DNA of 64,000 nucleotides, from the NCBI GenBank assembly GCA_965220365.1, contig OZ244823.1, positions 1,240,001-1,304,000 on the forward strand. Reading direction: 5' to 3'. Below, one piece after another: positions 25,216-34,500 of the stretch. Below the pieces are notes generated by a model. That model searched no databases. It saw only the letters and a list, made by a program, of their open reading frames with translations, and was not told the DNA's origin. Within the stretch, counting starts at the first letter, position 1, and every line of letters starts with the position of its first letter. The translations under genes and the position numbers were made by a program. Source of the DNA: Bin80 sp965220365 (lineage in GTDB: Bacteria; Bacteroidota; Rhodothermia; Rhodothermales; Bin80).

Positions 25216-26181
25216 ATGTCAAAAAAAAAAGAAACGCCAGAAATACGCTCGCTTGATCCCGTGGGGAGCTTGTGGGAGGTTTGGGCTCACGAAACCCAGA
25301 ACTTTACTCCATGGCTGTCTGAGCATATTGGCAGGCTAAATAAAGCATTGGGTATGGAATTGGAAGATGTGCAGATAGAGAAAACGTTGCCGTCTGCCGG
25401 TCGCGTAGATATTTATGCACGTCAAGCTGGAACTAAGGAAGGCGTAGTTATTGAAAATCAACTTGGTAGGTCGGATCATTCACACTGTCTTCGATTGTTG
25501 GGGTACGCTGCCAATTCAGACGCTAATATCTTGGTGTGGGTAGCCAGAGAGTTTGATCCATATCATCTCAGTATCCTAGAATGGTTAAACGAAACTGACA
25601 CGATCAATGTGTATGCCGTTAAGGTGCAGGCCTATCGTATTAACAAGGTATGTTACGCTGATTTTCAGACGGTGGTTGAGCCATCTCAATCTCGGGATGC
25701 GGCATCGCGTTCTGACAAGAAATCATCTCCTACTCTTTATGCAGAATTTTACCGACCGCTGGTTGAAGATCTACGAAAGGGCGATATCCATAAAGTCGGG
25801 AAGGGCGGATGGACCGGCCGGTGGAGATCATTTCATACCGGGCTCCCTGGCGTCGTTTATGCCACTAGGGCTGAAAACAGGAAGGTTCAAGTGTTTCTGT
25901 CTCTTGGTCGAGAAAGATTTGACAAACTGAAGAAGCATCAAGCGGAGATTAATCGTGAAATGGCAAAGTTGCCAGGGACTGTGTCGTGGACGGAGGAGGA
26001 TAATTGGACTCGCATTATACTCGAAAGTAACGAGCCGTTTTTCAGTTTAGATGGTCCCGAGACAAAGTGGAATATTACTCGTCGGTGGATGGCCACGAAC
26101 CTTCCTTCATTTAAGGATGTTCTTCAAAAGTACGTAGACCAACTGAAAGAAGATGAGGAGAAGGCAACTTCTGGTGGGTAG
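25216..26181 (+). CDS. DUF4268 protein with PD-(D/E)XK-like nuclease N-terminus
   Basis: This 321-residue protein has an N-terminal half resembling restriction-endonuclease-like folds: 'IEKTLPSAGRVDIYARQ', then 'GVVIENQLGRSDHSHCLRLLGYAA', giving the D...E-x-Q pattern of PD-(D/E)XK enzymes with Gln in place of the Lys. The C-terminal half, from 'YAEFYRPLVEDLRK' on, matches DUF4268 ('KLKKHQAEINREM', 'WNITRRWMATNLPSFKDVLQKYVDQL'). Such proteins occur alone or near restriction systems and may be defence nucleases. No methylase or other partner lies nearby. The polyA-like 'AAAAAAAAAA' after the start codon could be slippery. Confidence 0.78.
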   Translation: MSKKKETPEIRSLDPVGSLWEVWAHETQNFTPWLSEHIGRLNKALGMELEDVQIEKTLPSAGRVDIYARQAGTKEGVVIENQLGRSDHSHCLRLLGYAANSDANILVWVAREFDPYHLSILEWLNETDTINVYAVKVQAYRINKVCYADFQTVVEPSQSRDAASRSDKKSSPTLYAEFYRPLVEDLRKGDIHKVGKGGWTGRWRSFHTGLPGVVYATRAENRKVQVFLSLGRERFDKLKKHQAEINREMAKLPGTVSWTEEDNWTRIILESNEPFFSLDGPETKWNITRRWMATNLPSFKDVLQKYVDQLKEDEEKATSGG

Positions 26182-26802
26182 GAGCGATATTATCCAGTGT
26201 AAAATTCACAAGTTCTTGTCATCTGGCAAATCGCATCAGCGACTTGAATTATTCTTTATTTGATTCAATAAGGTATTGAAGACAGGGGTTTTGATAATAC
26301 GATTGCCCCAACTTCATATCACTACGAGATGTGAAGTTGGGATGGGCGAAAATCGTGTGACTCGTGGACATCTCGGCTTCGTAGCCTACTGCTTCGCTTC
26401 AATGGCCACATTTCTTCTGGGGAATTACAGACTTAGACTGTTGCCAAATAAATTAATGCTGTGCATGTGGATAGGAGCATGTCTTCAACTGGCAAACACT
26501 TTGTGTATTTCATCTACCATGTTTCCGGTGATATGTCTGGCGGGGTATCGTCATCTATAAAAGAACAACACGTACAATCTCCCGGCGGGTAGTGGGGCAT
26601 CCAGAACCGCCAGCATAAGTGGCTGCCAAAACGGTTGGAACCGATTGAAGAGTAAGCGCGGGCAATGTGAATTGGATGGAAGATCAATGGGGTACCCTGA
26701 TGGAAAGGAGTCTGCAGATACAGGGAAGGCCATAGACTTGAATCGTAAGCGTGAGCATTTATACGACCCCGGCGGGAGAACCCCGACGGGGTCTGTTCTT
26801 TA
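26182..26802. other. stretch without a recognisable gene, with two hairpins
   Basis: It holds a hairpin at 26306-26342 (arms CCCAACTTCA and TGAAGTTGGG) without a T-run, and a terminator-like hairpin at 26765-26793. Short frames are present but none is convincing. Confidence 0.5.
26765..26800 (+). terminator. rho-independent terminator split from its T-tract end by IS5
   Basis: The near-perfect hairpin GACCCCG...CGGGGTC (26765-26793) is followed by TGTTCTTTTA. The IS5-family element is inserted exactly within this T-rich tract (TTTA duplicated). Confidence 0.6.
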
Positions 26803-27971
26803 GGAAACTCTGATTAATCCGGATAGTCTCTTTTTCTGGACCACAGACATTGATTACCGAGCCATGCGACAGGTTTCATTTGAAGATGCGAGTTACTGGG
26901 ATCGTACCAAGAAGACGAAGAAGCAGCGTTTTCTGACCGAGATGAACGCGGTCCTACCTTGGGACGCGATGCTGGACTTGATCCGGCCGTTTTACTACAA
27001 GGGTGACAAGGGGCGTCCGCCGATTGGGTTGGCTACGATGCTGCGCATCTATTTTTTGCAGCAGTGGTATGGATATTCGGATCCGGGCATGGAGGATGCG
27101 TTGTACGACAACGTGTCGGTGCGCGTATTCGCCCATGTGGAGGCTGGTCACGCGCCCGATGAGACGACCATCTGCAAGTTTCGCCATCTGTTGGAGCAGC
27201 ACGGGTTGACGCGGCGGCTGTTTGAGTTGAGTCGGGATTTGTTGGAACAGCGAGGTCTGCTGGTGAAAGCGGGGACGATCGTGGATGCAAGCATCATTTC
27301 GGCGCCGTCGTCAACAAAGAACCAAGCGAAGCAGCGTGATCCTGAGATGAAGTCAACGAAGAAGGGGAATCAGTGGTATTTCGGTATGAAGGAGCATATC
27401 GGGACCGATCCACAAGGTCTGGTGCATCGTGTGGAGGTCACGGCTGCAAACGTCCATGATGCGACCCTGATGGAGGCGTGTTTGCACGGCCAGGAGAAGG
27501 TCATCTACGGCGACAAAGCCTATGTGAGCAAGCAGCGAAAGGCAGAGGCAGAAGCGCAGGGTGTGCAATGGCGTGTCTTGCGTAAGGCAACCAGAACGCG
27601 CAAGCTCAACTGTGCGGACCAGTCCTTCAACAGGAAGAGTAACCGGACCCGGGCCAGGGTTGAGCATACCTTTGGCGTGATCAAGCATCTTTGGGGCTAT
27701 CGCAGGACGCGCTACCGCGGCTTGGACAAGAATGCGGTACAGGTCTACACGCTGCTCGCTCTGGCCAACTTTTATTTGGCTCGTGATTCACTGCGGGCTC
27801 CCGCGATCGCGGGATAGCTCTGCCCAAACGCCACCGATGGCGCGTCTGGCGCCTGAAAAATGTATCTGGCGGTGGACAAATAGAAAACATTTAGGATGCC
27901 AACAGCCTCCGTGGCCGCATTTCATGTCCGAGTATGTCTCCTCCTCCAAAATAGGATTGATCAGAGCTTCC
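26803..27971 (+). mobile_element. IS5-family insertion sequence, complete
   Basis: The 18-bp inverted ends are GGAAACTCTGATTAATCC (26803-26820) and the reverse complement of 27954-27971 (GGAAGCTCTGATCAATCC), 16 of 18 matching. They are flanked by a 4-bp direct repeat TTTA (26799-26802 and 27972-27975), the target-duplication size of IS5. It carries one transposase gene. Confidence 0.85.
26864..27817 (+). CDS. IS5-family transposase
   Basis: This 317-residue IS5-type DDE transposase has the N-terminal 'SYWDRTKKTKKQRFLTEMN' and 'GRPPIGLATMLRIYFLQQWYG' helices. The catalytic core has Asp in 'TIVDASIIS', Asp in 'VIYGDKAYVSKQ' and Glu in 'RARVEHTFGVIKHLWGYRRTRY' (the Y-x2-R-x3-E-x6-K type motif). 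It is full length and in one frame, so probably active. The ends and target duplication are intact. Confidence 0.93.
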   Translation: MRQVSFEDASYWDRTKKTKKQRFLTEMNAVLPWDAMLDLIRPFYYKGDKGRPPIGLATMLRIYFLQQWYGYSDPGMEDALYDNVSVRVFAHVEAGHAPDETTICKFRHLLEQHGLTRRLFELSRDLLEQRGLLVKAGTIVDASIISAPSSTKNQAKQRDPEMKSTKKGNQWYFGMKEHIGTDPQGLVHRVEVTAANVHDATLMEACLHGQEKVIYGDKAYVSKQRKAEAEAQGVQWRVLRKATRTRKLNCADQSFNRKSNRTRARVEHTFGVIKHLWGYRRTRYRGLDKNAVQVYTLLALANFYLARDSLRAPAIAG

Positions 27972-27975
27972 TTTA

Positions 27976-28570
27976 GTAGTCAAGGCAGAAGTCCTTCGTC
28001 CCTTCAACACCCCATTCCATCTGATCGGGGAGAATTCTTGGCCGAACAGGTGCGGTTTTTGCACCTTGGCACTGTGTATGGTATTATTCCATAGAACAAG
28101 TCGTTAATTTCACAGGCCAGCGTTGTTGGTCAAGTTCGGATGATTGAATGGGTCGCCAGTTATGGATCCGTGGGATTACATGAGAGTTTACGTCTTTGTG
28201 ATTGGATCAAACAGATACGAGTCACTGTTGGACGGGATCAGTTTGAATGGATCGCTCTATTAATAACAACTTAACATAGATTGGGCCACTTTGGATGTAT
28301 TGTTTCGGCACTGCAGTTACAATCCAGCGAAATTCTCCCAACTAACTGGCAAATTTCTCAACTTTCTGAAGAAACACTTGTAAAACAAAATCTCAAACAG
28401 GGATTACGCGTAGTCGTTATTTAGCGTGTAATCCCTCAGAGGGAGTACGGGGGTACCGTACCTAAGATCGAATTAGGGTTGCCTAATTGCAACTTGGGTA
28501 TCTCTCCTGCCGTTCTACTCAAATCTAAACCAAACTCATAACTCAACGGGCAGAGGCCCAAATACATCAC
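27976..28570. other. stretch without a recognisable gene before the giant secreted protein
   Basis: Only short fragments of protein-like frames are seen (for example around 28130-28270), with no domain. The stretch may hold decayed genes and the promoter of the downstream gene, but I find no clear Bacteroidota-type promoter. Confidence 0.5.
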
Positions 28571-31500
28571 ATGAAGTACGTTACTAATTTTTTCAGGGTT
28601 GGCTGCGTAGCACTGCTTGCCATGCTGATCATGGCTCCTGGTGCATCTGCACAGCAATACTCGCCGCCCGATCCGCCCACTGATTTCCTAGCCGAGGCGA
28701 AGGCTGCGGTCGCAGGCACCATCACTCTATCTTGGAGTCCAGTAGCTGATGTGAACAACGGAGGTTTGCCGCTTTTAACAGGCATTGGGGGCTACAGTGT
28801 TGAGGTCTCCGATAACGCAGGGACAACTTGGGCTGACTTGGATTTGACGGGTGCAACAGTACCTACAGCAGAGGGAGAGAAGTTCAGCTTCGATCACGAT
28901 CTTACTTCTCTGACTCCGAGTTATAACATCACGCGCCATTACCGGATCAGTGCTGAAAACGGTGAGGGCAAGGGAGATCCCTCTGGAGTTGTATCTGCGA
29001 CCACGCACAATGTGCCCGATATGCCCACTGACTTGGCAGCCACTGCGACAGCTGGGACCGGAGCCAGCATCGATATATCTTGGAGCCCAGTAGCTGCGGC
29101 GAATAACGGAGGATTGGAAATCACCTCATATGTGCTTGAGACCTCTACCGACGGGGATTCTTGGACGGCATTGACTCCAGTAGCCCCAACTCCGCCGGAG
29201 ACGAAGTACACCTACACTGACACGGGCACAGGCGAGGGCTGGGAGCCCGGAAGCACGCATCAATACCGGGTCAAAGCCGTCAATGGTGCTAGCGCGGACG
29301 GGGGAGAGTACGCCTCTGTAAGTGCGACCACGCACAATGTGCCCGGTCCGCCCACCGGCTTGAAAGCCGTGGTGACGGCGAACGCAGACACCGAGACTTC
29401 AAGCGACATCGCTCTATCTTGGACTGCACCGGCAAATAACGGGGGCTTGGACATTTCTGGATACCAAGTTGAGACCTCTACGGACAACGGGTTGAACTGG
29501 TCGGACTTGGCAGCGAGTAATGCGACTTTGACCTATACTCAGTTGGCGCAGACTGTAGCAGATCCTATAGTCACGCACCTTTACCGGGTCAGTGCCATCA
29601 ATAGTGCTGGCACGGGAGCCCGCTCCGACCTTATAGGTGTTAAACTGGCCCCACCAGCCCCCCCCACTGAAGTGAGTGCCGTGGCCGTGAACGGGCAAAA
29701 AGCTATAGACCTGTTCTGGACCGCACCAGAGAATGACGGAGAACCAGCTCTTACTGGCTATAGGATTGAAAGGTCTACAGATTATGATGCGACGAATCCA
29801 ACCGCCGCAACTTGGACCGAATTGGCGACTGGTTATACGAGAACGGCCTACAGAGATGGGACTGAGACAGAGCTTACCGATGGGACGGAGTACTATTACC
29901 GGGTCAGAGCCCTTAATGGTGTCAGCGTCAACTCTTCCGACGTGGGAGGGAATCCCTCCGATGTTGCAAGTGCCGTCTCATCAAACAAGGCAGGTGCGCC
30001 TACCAATTTGTCAGCCACGGTGGCCGGGGACATGAGCGAGATCACTCTAGCCTGGGATGGGCCGGCTGAAGACGGAGGCTCCACTATTACTGGGTACAAG
30101 ATTGAGGTCTCTGCTGATGCAGGGGCAAAATGGGAGACCTTGGAAGAAGAGGAGTTAGTTGCTGACTTGATAACACCGGGGACGCAGAAATTATATTCGT
30201 ACACTCACAGTCCAGTGGTTTCTGGAACCACTTACACTTACCGGGTCAGCGCCGTCAATGATGCTGGTCCGGGAGCGGCTTCTGCCCCATCTGCGCCTGT
30301 ATCCATTGATGCAGTCGTGCCGGGTGCGCCGACCAAGTTGGTAGCCACGCCAGCCGTAGCCAGCATCGCTCTAGCTTGGGAAGCACCGGAGATGACCGGA
30401 GGGTCTGCCATTACTGGCTACAAGATTGAGGTCTCTTCTGACGCAGGGGCGAATTGGACAGATTTGGAAGCCAATACGGGAAATGCGGATGTAAAATACA
30501 CTCACACGGGGCTTGACAACAAAGCAACGCGTCATTACCGGGTCAGTGCCATCAACAGTGCTGGCACGGGAGCAGCCTCTGACGTTGCAAATGCGACCAC
30601 GCACGATGTGCCAGGTGCGATCACCGACTTGGCAGCCGAAGCGGCCGCAGACGCAGGCGAGATCACTCTGACTTGGACTGCACCGGCGGACGGAGGTTCT
30701 GCCATTACCGGGTACAAGATTGAGGTTTCTGATGACGCAGAGGCAACTTGGGAGGACTTGGAAGCCAATACGGGAGACGCGAATTTGACCTACACTCACA
30801 AAGGGCTTGCCCGCGGAGAGACGCGTCATTACCGGGTCAGTGCCATCAACGGTGCTGGCACAGGAGTAGCCTCTAACGTTGCAAATGCAACCACTAGTGC
30901 AGCCGTGCCAGGTGCGCCTACCGGTTTGACGGCCAGTTCCGAGGGGGGGGAGATTAAGTTGAGTTGGACTGCTCCAGCGGAGAATGGAGGCTCTGCCATT
31001 ACGGGATACAAGATTGAGGTCTCTACTGACGCAGGGGAAACTTGGAAGGACTTGGTAGCCAATACGGGAAGTACGGATGTTACCCATACTGACGACAAGG
31101 CTGAGGAGGGAGAGACACGTCATTACCGGGTCAGTGCCATCAACAGTACTGGTACGGGAGAAGCCTCTAACGTTGCAAATGCGACTATAGGCGCCCAGCA
31201 CCGCTACGCCGTTTCGAGTGGTGGTGGCGGTTCTGGTGACTGCATTGATCCCGCTAATCCGTGTACACTGGAAGCTGCGCTTAGAGCGGCGGGTGGAGCA
31301 AACGATACCGTTCTGGTGCGTATCCGAAGAGTCGGAGAGACCGCAACCATTGGAGATGCTATCACGATCGGCAAGACGGTAACCCTTGGAGTTTATGTGA
31401 GGGGAGGAAGCGCCGCAGCGAAAGGTGCCGTGAGCTTTACGGAATCAGTGAAGTTGACCGATGAGGGCAGTCTTATGACCCATAAAAATGTCAGCGTCCA

Positions 31501-34500
31501 TTTCGACGAAATTGAAGTCGCGGGAACTCCCTCTATTGATAAGCTGGTCGTCGGAAAAGATTTGACGATTGCGGAGGATGACCCAGACAACACAATGACC
31601 TCAGTCCTTGCGGTGGATGAACTGACCGTCAACAGCGGACAGACCCTCACCATCGGAGAGGGTGCCGATGTGCGAGTCCGACTGAAGAAAGGTGCGCCGG
31701 GCAAGATGATTGGAAAATTTGAGGTCAAGGGCACCATTGATGGCGGGGGAGATCTCTGGATCGCCCACACTAGTGATGAGCGGGGTGCTTCTGGATTCAT
31801 GCTGCCTAAACCAGGGGATTATGATCCAGACACGGCGATTCCCCCTTCCAAAGACAAATTCACCGCAGATGATTGCCTGATGGTCACAGGGGGTGGCACG
31901 GTCGAGAACGATCTCTATGCTGTCGCCGCCGGGAATGTCTGTGTCGGTCTGGGAGAAATCGGCAACCTCGTTGCCGTAGGAAGTGTTGGTGGGACAGAGG
32001 ACATTACCACGGACGTCATTTTCAGAAGTGCCGTCACGGTGAACGGAAACGTCCAGCAGTGGAATGATGCCCGGGTTCTTTTCGAGATGAATGCAACGAT
32101 TGAAGGGGACGTAGCCCTGGATTATGGGGATGCCGGTGTTGGTGCCATGTTTGGTACTCCGAATTCGGATCCCAAGGATTTTGAGCGCGCGACGGGTTCT
32201 GGTGTGGAATTTGCTGGTGCATCCAATACCATTGAGGGAGACCTTGATTTGAAATCTGGCAGCAGCACTCAGGCACTCTTTAGCATAGGCAGCAGTGGAA
32301 ACAGGATGTCCACGGTGGAGGGAGACCTGATCATTGAAGATAGTGGAGGAATCCACTTGGGGGGAGAGCCAGGAGATACGAAAAATGCCAAAGACAATCC
32401 CAGAGCGCATAATCTTTCCGTTGAAGGAGATGTGTTCGTCTATGCAGATGCAGAAATCATGATGGGGTCGGCTGCGATGTCAACCATTGAGGCCGACGTA
32501 TGCAGTGCCCCTGGATTGGGAGATGGAAATAAGGTCATGCTTTCAGGGGATGTCGTATTCACTGAGGGAAAGACGCTGACAATTCCTACCGTGGTCGTTG
32601 CAGATGATGTAGAGGTGGAGGAAGAAGGGACACTCAAGGCCACTACCGTCCATATTACCGAAGACGGAGAGCTTGATTCTGATGGAAACGTCGAGGTAAA
32701 AGGCGCGCTCGTCCTCCAGGGAGATGGCTTGGAAGGCAGTTTGGCCGGCGACTCCAACGTGAACAACCTCACGTACGCAACCATTGACTCGGACGAGATA
32801 GATCTGGGAGATTCAGTGATGAATCTGTCCGTAAATGTTGACGAGGGGAAGGAGTTGCGAATTTCAGAATCGATTACCGTGACTAATCTGGGGCTCTGCA
32901 GTGGAGCGCTGGTGCTGATTGATACGGATACAGATGAGAAGACGCTGAGGGTCACTACTCTTCTTACGGTGGCGGATGGCACTCTGAGACTGGATTCGAA
33001 CAGGCCGGGAAGTATTGGCACGGATCCGAAGGATCCGAAGCCCAATGCTGCTACGAAAGATGATGGCTATATTCTGAAGTATGTGACGGCAGGAGAACGC
33101 ACCGTTGGCCTTGAGTGGTTCGCTCCTCGTAAAGTGGCAGTAGACCATAAAGATGCGGTCATTATCGTCGACGAGGCAAAATCCCTCGTTGAGGGAGTCC
33201 ACATCTTCAAGGGACACCTGCATCTGAAAGGAGACGATTCGGATCTGACGATTGGTATGCCAAGTAGTGTGTCCGGTATTGACCCATTCGTCATGGTCGA
33301 CAACGGGGAACTGCATTCCAACGGCAATAATGTGATGGTGCACGGCACCGTGAAAGTTGCAACAGGTGGCAAGCAAGTAGGCAAGATCATAACCGGTGGT
33401 GGGGAACTCCATGTGCTGGGGCAGAACCCCAAAGGGATCTATACGAATGACACCGCAAAGGCCGAGGTCGGCGTAGAAGGAACGATTGATGTGGGGATGG
33501 GTGCGCTTCAGTTAGGTCCGGTTTTCACAGCGGCCGTTAATGGTTTGGCAGGAGGCGATCGACCTGATGTGAGATTGACGGTTAGCAAGACAGATAAAGC
33601 TGCGGGGACAGTGACGGGTAAGGTTTTCGTGCCGAGGGGAAGTAAGGACACCTTTATCACCGGGGAGGCATTCGACACGGTCGTGCTGGACGGGGCCGGG
33701 AACCCCAAGAAGGATGCGAAAGGTGCTGACAACTGGGGCGGAGGACTGTATTTCCATGATACAAAGGTGGTGATTGACAGCTTGGCAGCGATGAATGACG
33801 CAGCGGTTGAATTTTATGACCAAGGTGACGTCAAGGCTGACGGGTACGCCATCACCATCACAAAAGATGTTGAGCTCAACTCTGCCAGGATCTATGTGAA
33901 CCAGAATAATAGCCTCAAATTTGGCGGTGATCTCACTTTCGGCGAGACCGGAGGGATGCGCGTCTGGGATAAGTCAAGTGTGACTGTCATGGGCGACTTC
34001 ATGCAGAATAAGGGGTCGCAACATGGTGGACATCAAGATGGCACGGGGCTAGCTGGTACTAATACATTCACCGTCATGGGTGACTTCATGGTGGCCGATG
34101 GTGCCCACCGGTTTGAGACAAACGCAAATACCTCGATAGTCCTGAAAGGAGACTTCCATTTCGGAGCCGTCAAGGTGGGTTCGGACAAGATGCTCAATGC
34201 AGATCTTGAGTTCTCAGGAAAAGAGGCCCAAGCAGTTGGTTCAGCGTCTAAATTAGACCTGGGGAATGTCTTGGTTAACAATTCGGCGGGTCTTGTGCTT
34301 AGCGACAGTGTGAGTCAAGGTGCCAGCAGTACGTTGACCCTGACGGATGGAGTCATTAGCAGTGACATGAATAGTACATGGACTGTGAAGAACCCGAATA
34401 TTGAAGAGGATGTCAGGGGACGGAATAATGCTCTGACAACCTGTGACAGTGACGAAAATTGTGCCAACGTCATCACAGGAGGCTCTCGCCGTTCAAATGT

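Noticed and set aside
26276..26733. Frames on both strands upstream of the IS5 element as a remnant gene
   Set aside because: No recognisable domain or repeat of a known family; only hairpins are supported there.
29400..31201. Long minus-strand open frames under the fibronectin repeats (up to 276 codons)
   Set aside because: They mirror the repetitive plus-strand domains and have no signal, domain or start; they are antisense shadows of the giant gene.
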